Of a DNA stretch of 64,000 bases, positions 1 through 7,905 are shown piece by piece. A model generated the notes under the pieces. That model was not told the DNA's origin and did no database searches. It was given only the letters and a program-made list of their open reading frames with translations. The number at the start of each line of letters is the position of its first letter. Positions within the stretch are counted from its first letter, which is position 1. Origin of the DNA: Micromonospora halotolerans (GTDB lineage Bacteria > Actinomycetota > Actinomycetes > Mycobacteriales > Micromonosporaceae); the NCBI RefSeq assembly GCF_032108445.1, contig NZ_CP134876.1, positions 1,240,001-1,304,000 on the forward strand, in the 5' to 3' direction. Position numbers and translations under genes: made by a program.

Positions 1-434
1 GCTGCGCATTCACCGGCCGCAAGAAGCTTCCTAAGAACATCAACCGGCGTCTCGCCGCGTGGACCAAAGGGGTCACCGCCGAGGCCCTGAAGAACGTGTC
101 GGAGCGCAGAGGTTCTGCGCTCGTGCACGTCAACGCCGCCTACACCTCACAAGCCTGTCACCGCTGCGGCTGGCTCGGCCGACGTAGTGGGGACCGGTTT
201 CACTGCGCCTCGTGCGGGGTGGTGTGGCAGGCCGACGTGAACGCCGCGATCAACATCCTGCACCGAGCCGGCGACCCCGACATTGCCCTGCACACCCCAC
301 ACCACAAGGTGAAGCAGATCCTGCAGGATAGGACCGATCGCCACCGGACCAGACTGCCGGTCCAGGACTCCAACCCAGCCACCGCCGGGCGGAGAGCGAA
401 TCATCCGAACCGCTCAACTATGAGCAATAAGTAG
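1..434 (+). CDS. tnpB: IS200/IS605-family TnpB (OrfB), C-terminal part
   Basis: The frame is open from the left edge of the window (codons start at base 3), so only the C-terminal ~143 residues are present. It shows the TnpB zinc ribbon, two Cys pairs (CHRCG and CASCG), followed by QADVNAAINIL, which in this family holds the third RuvC-like acidic residue. TnpB is the RNA-guided nuclease accessory of IS200/IS605 elements. The extension after the zinc ribbon (~45 residues, rich in Arg, Thr and Pro) is typical of actinomycete copies. Whether the gene is intact depends on sequence left of the window. No tnpA is visible. The omega RNA in such elements overlaps the 3' end of tnpB, so it would lie around 300-450. 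The identity is firm; activity is unknown. Confidence 0.85.
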   Translation, partial: CAFTGRKKLPKNINRRLAAWTKGVTAEALKNVSERRGSALVHVNAAYTSQACHRCGWLGRRSGDRFHCASCGVVWQADVNAAINILHRAGDPDIALHTPHHKVKQILQDRTDRHRTRLPVQDSNPATAGRRANHPNRSTMSNK

Positions 435-448
435 GAAGCAGGATCCCG

Positions 449-988
449 ATGAACCGCTACGTCGCCCTGCTGCGTGGGGTCAACGTCGGCGCCACCCGGC
501 TCGCCATGGCCGACCTGCGCCGCATCGTCAGCGACCTCGGGCACGAGGACGTCAAGACCTACCTGCAGAGCGGCAACGTGGTGTTCAGCAGCCCGCCGAC
601 GAAGGACGACCTCCTGGCCGAGGGCATCGCCCGCCGGCTCGCCGACGAGCTGGACCTGCGCGTGCCGGTGCTGGTGCGCAGCGGCGACGAACTGGCGGCG
701 GTCGCCGCGGCCAGCCCGTACGCCGGGAAGCAGGACGACCCGACCCGGGTGCTGGTGGCCTTCCTCTCGGCCGCGCCGAGCAAGGCCCGGGTCAAGGAGC
801 TGGCCGCGCCGGCCGGGGAGAACCTGGAGTTCACGGTCGACGGCCGCGAGATCCACCTGCACTTCCCCGACGGCGGCTACGGGCGGACCAAGTTCACCAA
901 CGCCCACCTGGAGAAGAAGCTGGGCGTGGTGGCGACCACCCGCAACTGGAAGTCGGTGCTGGCCCTGCGCGACCTGACCGCCGGCTGA
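449..988 (+). CDS. DUF1697 family protein
   Basis: This 179-residue protein has the usual length and N-terminus of DUF1697 (YALLRGVNVG, then a LQSGNVVFSS segment). The family is common in soil bacteria and has no established biochemical function. The start follows an AGGA-containing stretch just after the tnpB stop codon. It is a single cytoplasmic domain with no signal or membrane segment. It is transcribed toward the metallo-hydrolase gene, from which a strong hairpin separates it. The family call is confident; no function is offered. Confidence 0.88.
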   Translation: MNRYVALLRGVNVGATRLAMADLRRIVSDLGHEDVKTYLQSGNVVFSSPPTKDDLLAEGIARRLADELDLRVPVLVRSGDELAAVAAASPYAGKQDDPTRVLVAFLSAAPSKARVKELAAPAGENLEFTVDGREIHLHFPDGGYGRTKFTNAHLEKKLGVVATTRNWKSVLALRDLTAG

Positions 989-989
989 A

Positions 990-1023
990 CGGAGGGGCCG
1001 GCCCCCGTGACCCGGCCCCTCCG
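990..1023. terminator. bidirectional hairpin terminator
   Basis: A perfect 12-bp inverted repeat (CGGAGGGGCCGG / CCGGCCCCTCCG) with a 10-nt loop lies between the convergent DUF1697 and metallo-hydrolase genes. There is no U-tract, as is usual for actinomycete terminators. Confidence 0.7.
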
Positions 1024-1033
1024 CCACCGGTTC

Positions 1034-2014
1034 CTAGAAGTGGTACGCCGTGTGGTACTCCGGCACCAGCACGCGGCTGCGCGGCGACACCCTGCGCACC
1101 GCGGCGATCAGGTCGTCGAGGCGCTTGCGGTCGTTCGGCGCGACCGTCGGCGGGTTGGTCAGCGGCGTCTCGAAGTTGTCCCAGTGCACCGGCACCACGA
1201 CCCTCGGATAGTCGAGGGCGGCCATCAGCCGGGGCACGTAGTCGGCGGTCGAGGTGGTCGCGGCGGAGGCCACCATCGCCACGTCGGGAGCCAGCCCGGC
1301 CAGGTTGCGCTCGGCGAAGTCGCTGGCCCCCATGAAGAACACCGACGGGCCGCCGTCGACGCGGATCTGGTACGCCAGGGTGTCGCCCTCGGGCAGGTCG
1401 GAGATCTTCTCCGGCCTCGGCGGCCGGCTGACCCGCACCCCCGGGAAGGCCATCGACCAGGAGCCGTTGCGGCTGTGCAGCGAGCTGACCACCTCGACCG
1501 TGTACGCGCCGAAGTCGAGCACCTCGCCGCCCCGGACCGGCGCGAGCTGCCCGCTCGGCAGCCCGTACGCCAACCCGAGGTGGTAGGCGCTCAGCGTGCC
1601 GACGACCCGGGCGCCGGTGCGGCCCGCGATGTGGGGGACGTCGTTGAAGTGGTCCCAGTGGGTGTGCGTGACCAGGATGTTCTCGGCCCGCTCCACCAGC
1701 CGGTCCACGACGGCGGTGTCCACCGTCAGCGGGGTGTTCTCGTTGAACCCGCCCGTGAACAGGCCGGTGTCGTAGCGGCTCAGGTACGGGTCGACCAGCA
1801 CGGTGCGGTCGCCGATGTCGATCCGCCAGCCGGAGGTACCCCACCAGCGGAAGCTGACCGCGCCGGAGCGCCGGGGCCCGGCGGCGGCGACCGGGGCGGC
1901 CTGGGCCGGCGCGGCGGATGCGCCGGCGACCAGGCCGGCGGTGGACACGGCGGCGGTGCCGACGGCGGCATCGCGCAGGAAGCGGCGGCGGTCGTAGGGC
2001 CGTTTGTCGAGCAT
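1034..2014 (-). CDS. Tat-exported metallo-beta-lactamase-fold hydrolase
   Basis: This 326-residue protein starts with a twin-arginine signal (RRRFLRDAAVG plus an Ala-rich hydrophobic stretch), so it should be folded before export. The MBL-fold signature THTHWDHF supplies metal ligands, and the C-terminal part has a conserved-looking PVHWDNFE. The layout resembles the UlaG/YcbL-like 'Zn-dependent hydrolase of the beta-lactamase fold' group rather than true beta-lactamases. The ATG at 2014 was chosen over an upstream in-frame start because GGGGAGGA sits 6-7 nt before it and the signal peptide then begins at residue 1. The substrate is unknown. Confidence 0.82.
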   Translation of the reverse strand: MLDKRPYDRRRFLRDAAVGTAAVSTAGLVAGASAAPAQAAPVAAAGPRRSGAVSFRWWGTSGWRIDIGDRTVLVDPYLSRYDTGLFTGGFNENTPLTVDTAVVDRLVERAENILVTHTHWDHFNDVPHIAGRTGARVVGTLSAYHLGLAYGLPSGQLAPVRGGEVLDFGAYTVEVVSSLHSRNGSWSMAFPGVRVSRPPRPEKISDLPEGDTLAYQIRVDGGPSVFFMGASDFAERNLAGLAPDVAMVASAATTSTADYVPRLMAALDYPRVVVPVHWDNFETPLTNPPTVAPNDRKRLDDLIAAVRRVSPRSRVLVPEYHTAYHF

Positions 2015-2169
2015 GAAGCGTCCTCCCCGTGCGGGACAGGTTGATCGGTCCGCCCACCCCACCACCGGTCGCCCGCCGGTGTCCAAGATCAGCGGGCGGA
2101 AGGCGCGATACGCGTTCCGATATCACCGCAGGTCACGACCGGCGGCGCGGGCCGTTCCCGGCCGGGAGA

Positions 2170-3051
2170 TCAGCCGGCGCGCAACGCCTCGACGGCGGCC
2201 CGCGCGGCCTCGCCCATGGCCAGGTCCACGTCGATCCGGCGGGTGCTGAGCCGCTCGGTGCGGGCGAGGACCGCGACCGCGTACCGGCCGCCGTCGGGAT
2301 ATTCGACGACCCCGGCCTCCAGGTGCAGGCCGGGCAGGGTGCCGGTCTTCCCGGCGACCCGGACGCCGGGCGGGAAGCCGGCGGCGAGCCGGGTCCAGAA
2401 GAGCTGCCGGGCCATCAGCTCGCGGACCATCGCGCAGGCGGCCGGCGGCCCCGCCTCGTCCCGCCAGATGAGGCCGAGCAACCGGGTCAGCTCCCGGGCC
2501 GTGCTGGAGGTGGTGTGCTCCGGGTCGAACACCCGCATGGCCCGGACCCGCTCCGGCGGCAGGGTGGGGAAGATCCGCGCGAAGTCGGCCTCGGTGCGGG
2601 CCCCCACGTCGGCGAGCATCGTCTCGACCAGCTGACGCGGGCCGCCGACGATCCGGGTACGCGGCAGGCCCAGCTCGGCGGCGAGCATCGGCAGCACGTC
2701 CGGGCCGACCCGGCGCAGCAGCAGGTCAGCGGCGGTGTTGTCGCTGACCGACATGGCGAAGTAGGCCAGGTCGCGCAGGGACACCTCGACGTCGTCGGCG
2801 CAGCCGGCGACGCCCCAGCCGCCGAGCCGGTCGGCCGCGCCGACCAGCACCCGCTCGACGGGGTCGAGCTGGCCGGCGACGGCCTGCCGGGCGAACTCCA
2901 GCACCAGCAGGATCTTGAACACGGAGGCGATCACCACCTGCTCGTCGGCCCGCAGCGCCACCTCCCGCCCCGGCGCGTCGACGTCCTCGACGTGCAGGCA
3001 GCCGCTGATCCCGGCCCGCCCGAAGATCTCCTCGATCCGCTCCCCGCTCAC
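2170..3051 (-). CDS. class A beta-lactamase-like serine hydrolase
   Basis: This 293-residue protein has the three active-site motifs of serine beta-lactamases: SVFK (Ser43, Lys46), SDN (103-105) and KTG (235-237). No ExxLN-type Omega-loop glutamate is evident, and there is no signal peptide. The gene therefore looks like a cytoplasmic relative of the family, and real beta-lactamase activity should not be assumed. It is divergent from a LysR regulator with only about 50 bp between the starts, the classic arrangement in which the regulator controls its neighbour (for example bla genes in Streptomyces cacaoi). The fold is certain; the substrate is not. Confidence 0.82.
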   Translation of the reverse strand: MSGERIEEIFGRAGISGCLHVEDVDAPGREVALRADEQVVIASVFKILLVLEFARQAVAGQLDPVERVLVGAADRLGGWGVAGCADDVEVSLRDLAYFAMSVSDNTAADLLLRRVGPDVLPMLAAELGLPRTRIVGGPRQLVETMLADVGARTEADFARIFPTLPPERVRAMRVFDPEHTTSSTARELTRLLGLIWRDEAGPPAACAMVRELMARQLFWTRLAAGFPPGVRVAGKTGTLPGLHLEAGVVEYPDGGRYAVAVLARTERLSTRRIDVDLAMGEAARAAVEALRAG

Positions 3052-3099
3052 CCCGACACGCTAACCAGCGGCGACCGGGGCGGGCGTAGGGTGCCCGTC

Positions 3100-4074
3100 G
3101 TGGACCTGCTGCGACACCTGCGGCACTTCGTGGTGGTGGCCCGGGAGCTGCACTTCGGGCGGGCGGCCGAGGTGCTGGGCATGGCGCAGCCGCCGCTGAG
3201 CCAGTCGATCCAGCGGCTGGAACGCGAGCTGGGCGCCACCCTGTTCGACCGGTCGCAGCGCCAGGTCCGGCTCACCACGGCCGGCCAGCTCCTGCTCGGC
3301 GAGGCCGACGAGCTGCTCGCCGTGGAACGCCGGCTGCGCAACCTGGTCGACCAGGTCCGCCGGGGCGCGCTCGGCGTGCTGCGTGCCGGCGTACCCCCGG
3401 AGACCCCGGCCGTGACGCTGCGCGCGCTGCTCGACGGGCTCGCCGCGCGGGCCCCCGGTCTCGACCTGGACCTGCACGAGCTGACCAGCGCCGAGCAGCG
3501 GCGGATGCTGGCCGAGGGGCGGCTCGACGTGGGCCTGCTGCACCACCCGGTGGAGGAGGCCGGGCTGCGCTTCGGCCCCGCCGTGGACGCGCCGGTCGGG
3601 GTGCTGCTGCCCCGGGCCGCCCCGGCGGCCCGGGCCCGCGAGGTTCGACTGGCCGACCTGGCCGGCCTGGACCTGGTCACCGCGCCGCCGGCCACCGCGC
3701 CCGGCTGGCACGGGCACCTGCTGGCGGTCTGCCGCCGGCACGGCTTCGCGCCGGCCCGGGTCCGGCCCGCCCGCAACCCGGAGTTCCTGTTCGGGTTGCT
3801 GCTGGCCGGTGGCGCGGTCGCGCTGGAACCGGAGCCGGTGGCCCGCCGCGAGCCGCGGATCGCCTGGCGGCCGCTGGTCGACGCGCCGCTGGTCAAGCGG
3901 ACCTCGGCGGCCTGGCCGGCGCGGGCCGGGCACCCCGCGGCCCCGATGTTCGGGCAGCTCGCGGCCCAGGTGCTGGCGGCCGCGGAGCCGCCACCGGCGA
4001 CCGCGGCGCTCGCGTCGGCCGCCCGGCCCTGGCCGGTGCTCTTCGAGGCCGGTGAGCAGCCACAGGTGGGCTGA
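3100..4074 (+). CDS. LysR-family transcriptional regulator
   Basis: This protein of about 324 residues has the N-terminal LysR winged HTH (LHFGRAAEVLGMAQPPLSQ, then LERELGATLFDRS) and a LysR substrate-binding domain. I prefer the GTG at 3100, which puts the family's usual short lead (LLRHLRHFVVVA) at the N-terminus; a GTG at 3091 is also in frame. It is divergent from the serine hydrolase gene, so it probably controls that gene and itself from the shared ~50-bp region. The effector is unknown. The C-terminal ~30 residues (Ala/Pro-rich) are longer than usual. Confidence 0.88.
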   Translation: MDLLRHLRHFVVVARELHFGRAAEVLGMAQPPLSQSIQRLERELGATLFDRSQRQVRLTTAGQLLLGEADELLAVERRLRNLVDQVRRGALGVLRAGVPPETPAVTLRALLDGLAARAPGLDLDLHELTSAEQRRMLAEGRLDVGLLHHPVEEAGLRFGPAVDAPVGVLLPRAAPAARAREVRLADLAGLDLVTAPPATAPGWHGHLLAVCRRHGFAPARVRPARNPEFLFGLLLAGGAVALEPEPVARREPRIAWRPLVDAPLVKRTSAAWPARAGHPAAPMFGQLAAQVLAAAEPPPATAALASAARPWPVLFEAGEQPQVG

Positions 4075-4215
4075 ACGCGCCTCAGGGCGGCACAGATCAC
4101 CCCGACGGCGGCCGTGACGAGCCGGGTCGAGCGGGTAGAGAAGCCTGGTGGCAAGGCCCGGCGCCGCGCGTGGAAGCGTTCCCCCGGGCACCCGGACGAT
4201 CGGAGATGAGGCTTC

Positions 4216-5070
4216 ATGGCCCCGAACAGCGTTCCCGACATCTCGCTCAACGACGGCAACACCATCCCGCAGCTCGGCTTCGGGGTCTTCCAGATCGACC
4301 CGAAGGACACCGTGCAGGCCGTCCGCACTGCGCTGGAGGTCGGCTACCGGCACATCGACACGGCCGAGATGTACGGCAACGAGGCCGAGGTCGGGCAGGC
4401 CGTGCGCACCTCCGGGCTGGACCGCAGCGAGGTCTTCGTCACCAGCAAACTGAGCAACGCGTTCCACCGCCCGGACGACGCCCGCAAGGCGTTCGAGTCG
4501 ACCCTCGCCGAGTTGAAGTTCGACTACCTCGACCTGTTCCTGATCCACTGGCCGCTGCCCACCCGCTACGACGGTGACTTCGTGTCCACCTGGCGGGTGC
4601 TGGAGGAGCTGCAGCGCGACGGCCGGATCAGGTCGATCGGCGTCTCCAACTTCCAGGTGGCGCACCTGGAGCGGCTGGCCGCCGAGACGGAGATCGCGCC
4701 CGCGGTGAACCAGATCGAGGTGCACCCCTACTTCGCCAACGAGGAGGTGCGTGCCTACGGCAAGGCCCACAACATCCTCACCGAGGCCTGGTCGCCGATC
4801 GCGCAGGGCAAGGTGCTGGACGACCCGACCGTCGTCGACATCGCCGAGGAGGTCGGGCGGACCCCGGCCCAGGTGGTGCTGCGCTGGCACGTGCAGCGCG
4901 GCGACATCGTCTTCCCGAAGTCGACCACGCCGAGCCGGATCGAGGAGAACTTCCGGATCTTCGACTTCGAGCTGGACGGCGCGACCGTGGACCGGCTCAA
5001 CGGCCTGGACATGGGCGAGGCGGGCCGGCAGGGGCCCAACCCGGACACCTTCGACTACATCCCGGACTGA
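4216..5070 (+). CDS. aldo/keto reductase
   Basis: This 284-residue protein has the AKR tetrad in place: Asp48 and Tyr53 in HIDTAEMYGNE, Lys78 in VTSKLS and His111 in LIHWP. The sequence pattern fits the AKR5-like 2,5-diketo-gluconate/prostaglandin-F-synthase-type reductases, cytoplasmic NADPH-dependent carbonyl reductases of broad specificity. The start is preceded by GGAGATGAGGCTTC. It is monocistronic, with a hairpin terminator right after the stop. Confidence 0.9.
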   Translation: MAPNSVPDISLNDGNTIPQLGFGVFQIDPKDTVQAVRTALEVGYRHIDTAEMYGNEAEVGQAVRTSGLDRSEVFVTSKLSNAFHRPDDARKAFESTLAELKFDYLDLFLIHWPLPTRYDGDFVSTWRVLEELQRDGRIRSIGVSNFQVAHLERLAAETEIAPAVNQIEVHPYFANEEVRAYGKAHNILTEAWSPIAQGKVLDDPTVVDIAEEVGRTPAQVVLRWHVQRGDIVFPKSTTPSRIEENFRIFDFELDGATVDRLNGLDMGEAGRQGPNPDTFDYIPD

Positions 5071-5078
5071 GCCGCCAC

Positions 5079-5113
5079 CGCGACCGGGGGCCGGGCGGCC
5101 GGCCCCGGTCGCG
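5079..5113. terminator. bidirectional hairpin terminator
   Basis: A 15-bp stem with one bulged G and a 4-nt loop (right arm CCGGCCCCGGTCGCG) lies between the convergent aldo/keto reductase and MmyB-like regulator genes. Confidence 0.7.
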
Positions 5114-5116
5114 GGC

Positions 5117-5953
5117 TCAGGAGCCGACGCGTTCGGCGGCCCGGCGGAACGCGGCCTGCGTCGGCGACCCCGGCTCGGGGACGTAGACGATCAGCCTCTG
5201 GTCGGTCTCCGGCACGTGCAGCACCCGGCACTCGAACTCCAGCGGGCCCAGCTCCGGGTGGGCGACCCGCTTGACGGTCGGGCGCTGCTCCCCCACCTCG
5301 TGCTCGGCCCACAGCGCGGCGAACCGCGGGGAGAGCCCGAGCAGCTCGGTCACCAGCCCGGCCAGCGCCGGATCGGCCGGGTAGCGGCCGTACGCGGCCC
5401 GCAGGTCGGCCACCGTGGTCCGGGCGAAGCGCAGCACCTCCGGGTCGGCCCAGTGCGACTCGGGCACCGTGCGGCCGAACATCCAGCGGACCATGCTGCG
5501 CTCGCCGGCCGGCACCGCCGACAGGTCGCCCACGAACCAGGCGGCCAGCCGGTTCCAGGCCAGCACCTCGTACGCGGCGTCGACCAGGTAGGCGGGCGTC
5601 TCCGTCATGGCGTCGAGCAGGTGCCGCAGCCCGGCCGGCACCTCCCGGGACGGGCCGACCGCGTCCGGTGGGCTCTCCCCCGCGACCCGGAACAGGTACG
5701 CCCGCTCGTCGCGGCTGAGCAGCAGCGCCCGGGCCAGCGCGGCGAGCACCTGCCGGGACGGGTGCGGCCCGCGCCCCTGCTCCAGCCGGATGTAGTAGTC
5801 GATGGACATCCCCGCGAGCTGGGCCACCTCCTGGCGGCGCAGGCCCGGCGTGCGGCGGCGTACCCCCTCGGGGAGGCCGACCTCGGCGGGGCGCAACCGG
5901 GCGCGGCGGGTGCGCAGGAACCCCGCCAGCTCGTCGCGGCGCAGTGTGCTCAT
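5117..5953 (-). CDS. XRE-family regulator with MmyB-like ligand domain
   Basis: This 278-residue regulator has an N-terminal XRE HTH (RRQEVAQLAGMSIDYYIRLE) followed by the MmyB-like ligand-binding domain (DERAYLFRVAGE, later LGPLEFECRVLHVPE). The ATG at 5953 follows a G-rich ribosome binding site. It is divergent from an SDR gene, with a perfect 31-bp palindrome in the 103-bp gap. This is the common actinomycete layout in which the regulator represses the dehydrogenase and itself. A related regulator/SDR pair lies at 25.5-27.2 kb. The natural ligand is unknown; a lipid or small hydrophobic molecule would fit the domain family. Confidence 0.9.
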   Translation of the reverse strand: MSTLRRDELAGFLRTRRARLRPAEVGLPEGVRRRTPGLRRQEVAQLAGMSIDYYIRLEQGRGPHPSRQVLAALARALLLSRDERAYLFRVAGESPPDAVGPSREVPAGLRHLLDAMTETPAYLVDAAYEVLAWNRLAAWFVGDLSAVPAGERSMVRWMFGRTVPESHWADPEVLRFARTTVADLRAAYGRYPADPALAGLVTELLGLSPRFAALWAEHEVGEQRPTVKRVAHPELGPLEFECRVLHVPETDQRLIVYVPEPGSPTQAAFRRAAERVGS

Positions 5954-5981
5954 GCCCCCCAGCCTGCCGCACGGCCGGCTC

Positions 5982-6012
5982 CCGAGGCTGGTACCGCCGG
6001 TACCAGCCTCGG
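5982..6012. promoter_or_regulatory. perfect palindromic operator between regulator and SDR
   Basis: The arms CCGAGGCTGGTACC and GGTACCAGCCTCGG are exact reverse complements (14 bp each) around a GCC spacer. The site is central in the divergent intergenic region, so it is the probable binding site of the MmyB-like regulator, covering both promoters. The symmetry is seen directly; the binding partner is inferred. Confidence 0.7.
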
Positions 6013-6056
6013 CGGGCCTCTCCCACCGCCGGGCGCCGGGCGGCAGCCTCGACGGC

Positions 6057-6806
6057 ATGACGACGACGATCGCCCTGATCACCGGGGCCAACAAGGGAAT
6101 CGGGCTGGCCACCGCCCGGCAGCTCGGCGCGCGCGGGATGACCGTGCTGGTCGGCGCGCGGGACGCCGTGCGGGGCCGCGAGGCGGCGGACAAGCTGCGC
6201 GCCGAGGGGGCGGACGCCCACTTCGTGCCGCTGGAGGTCACCGACGCGGCGTCGGTCGCCGCCGCGGCCGAGCTGGTCGAGCGGGAGTACGGCCACCTGG
6301 ACGTGCTGGTCAACAACGCCGGCATCATCCGCGCCGACGGCGCCGGGCTGCCCAGCGAGACGACGCTCGACACGCTGCGCGAGGTGTACGAGACGAACGT
6401 GTTCGGCGTGGTCGCGGTGACCAACGCGCTGCTGCCGCTGCTGCGCCGGGCGCCGGCCGCCCGGATCGTCAACGTCTCCAGCGAGGTCGGCTCGATCGCG
6501 GTGATGACCGACCCGGGGGGCGCCCTGTTCGCGCTGACCTCGATCCCCTACCCGTCCTCGAAGACCGCGCTGAACATGGTCACCGCCATGTACGCCAAGG
6601 AGCTGCGGGACACCCCGATCAAGGTGAACGCGGCCAACCCCGGCTACTGCGCCACGGACCTCAACCACCACAGCGGCTTCCGCACCGCGGAGGAGGGCGC
6701 CGAGGTGAGCGTGCACCTGGCCACCCTGCCGGCGGACGGGCCCAGCGGCCTGCTCTGGGGCTACCAGATGGACGCCGGCGGCGGCTACGGGGTGCTCCCC
6801 TGGTGA
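6057..6806 (+). CDS. short-chain dehydrogenase/reductase (SDR)
   Basis: This 249-residue classical SDR has a TGANKGIG nucleotide-binding motif (residues 9-16), NNAG (86-89), catalytic Ser near 141 and YPSSK (Tyr165, Lys169). It resembles the plant/bacterial carbonyl-reductase-like SDRs. The ATG at 6057 puts the Rossmann strand at the very N-terminus. It is divergent from the MmyB-like regulator and probably controlled through the palindrome 45-75 bp upstream. The substrate is unknown. Confidence 0.9.
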   Translation: MTTTIALITGANKGIGLATARQLGARGMTVLVGARDAVRGREAADKLRAEGADAHFVPLEVTDAASVAAAAELVEREYGHLDVLVNNAGIIRADGAGLPSETTLDTLREVYETNVFGVVAVTNALLPLLRRAPAARIVNVSSEVGSIAVMTDPGGALFALTSIPYPSSKTALNMVTAMYAKELRDTPIKVNAANPGYCATDLNHHSGFRTAEEGAEVSVHLATLPADGPSGLLWGYQMDAGGGYGVLPW

Positions 6807-6869
6807 GGTTTGACTTCGCGCGCACTCGAAGGTGGAGGGTGAGGGCAACGTTCTGACGGGGAGGAACCC

Positions 6870-7853
6870 ATGCGTTACCGCACCATCGGCACCGACCCGG
6901 CCACCCGGCGCGAGGTCAGCGTGCTCAGCCTCGGCGCGATGCTCTTCGGCACCGCCACCGACGAGGCCACCTCGTACGCGATCCTCGACCGGTACGTCGA
7001 GGCCGGCGGCACGTTCATCGACACCTCGGACAACTACGCGTTCTGGCAGAACGGCGGCCAGGGCGGGGAGAGCGAGGAGCTGCTCGGCCGCTGGCGGCGC
7101 AGCCGCGGGATCGGCGGCGAGGTGGTCATCGCCACCAAGCTCGGCGCCCGTCCCCTCGCCCCGGGCACCAGTTACCTGGACAACGCCGAGGGCCTGTCCG
7201 CCAAGGTGATCCGCGAGTCGGCCGAGCGCAGCCGGGAACGGCTCGGCGTGGAGAAGCTCGACCTGCTCTACGCGCACATCGAGGACCGGACCGTGCCGCT
7301 GGAGGAGACGGTCCAGGGCTTCGCCGAGCTGGTGGCCGAGGGCACGGTCGGGCTGCTCGGCGGCAGCAACCACCGCGCCTGGCGGGTCGAGCGGGCCCGG
7401 TCGCTCGCCGCCGCGGCCGGCCTGCCCGGGTACGAGGTGCTCCAGTACCACCGCAGCTACCTGGCCCGGCGACCGGACGTGCCGAGCGACCTGGACCCGG
7501 ACGGCGACGTCGGCTGGGTCGGCCCCGACCTGGCCAGCTACCTGCGAGCCGAGCCGCAGCTCACCCTGGTGGCGTACTCGCCGCTGCTCAAGGGCGCCTA
7601 CGCGAAGCCGGAACGGCTCGCCGAGGATTACGCCCTGCCGAGCACCCCGGCCCGGCTCGCCGCGCTGCGGGAGGTCGCCGACGAGATCGGGGCGACCGTC
7701 AACCAGGTGGTGCTCGCCTGGTTGCTGGGCGGGGACGTGCCGGCGATCCCGCTGGTCGGGTTCTCCTCCGTGGCGCAGCTGGAGGAGAGCCTCGCGGCGG
7801 TCGACCTGGAGCTGACCGCGGAGCAGCGGACCCGGCTGGACACCGCCCGCTGA
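6870..7853 (+). CDS. aldo/keto reductase (AKR11/12-like)
   Basis: This 327-residue reductase has the catalytic Asp51 and Tyr56 (FIDTSDNYAFW) and Lys90 (IATK); the His position is in LLYAHIED. Length and pattern fit the larger NADPH-dependent AKRs annotated as oxidoreductases or sugar-ketoreductase-like. It starts 63 bp after the SDR stop with a GGGGAGGA ribosome site, so it may be co-transcribed with the SDR under the same MmyB-like regulator. The reaction partner is unknown. Confidence 0.88.
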   Translation: MRYRTIGTDPATRREVSVLSLGAMLFGTATDEATSYAILDRYVEAGGTFIDTSDNYAFWQNGGQGGESEELLGRWRRSRGIGGEVVIATKLGARPLAPGTSYLDNAEGLSAKVIRESAERSRERLGVEKLDLLYAHIEDRTVPLEETVQGFAELVAEGTVGLLGGSNHRAWRVERARSLAAAAGLPGYEVLQYHRSYLARRPDVPSDLDPDGDVGWVGPDLASYLRAEPQLTLVAYSPLLKGAYAKPERLAEDYALPSTPARLAALREVADEIGATVNQVVLAWLLGGDVPAIPLVGFSSVAQLEESLAAVDLELTAEQRTRLDTAR

Positions 7854-7859
7854 CGCGCG

Positions 7860-7891
7860 CTGGCCGGGCGTGCCTCGGCACGCCCGGCCAG
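7860..7891. terminator. bidirectional hairpin terminator
   Basis: A perfect inverted repeat (CTGGCCGGGCGTGC / GCACGCCCGGCCAG) with a 4-nt loop lies between the convergent aldo/keto reductase and secreted-protein genes. Confidence 0.75.
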
Positions 7892-7905
7892 GACGGTCCC
7901 CCTGC

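Noticed and set aside
2029..3099. Long N-terminal extension of the LysR gene in the plus-strand frame
   Set aside because: This frame is antisense to the serine hydrolase gene and is open only because of GC-rich codon bias; the LysR domain starts at 3100.
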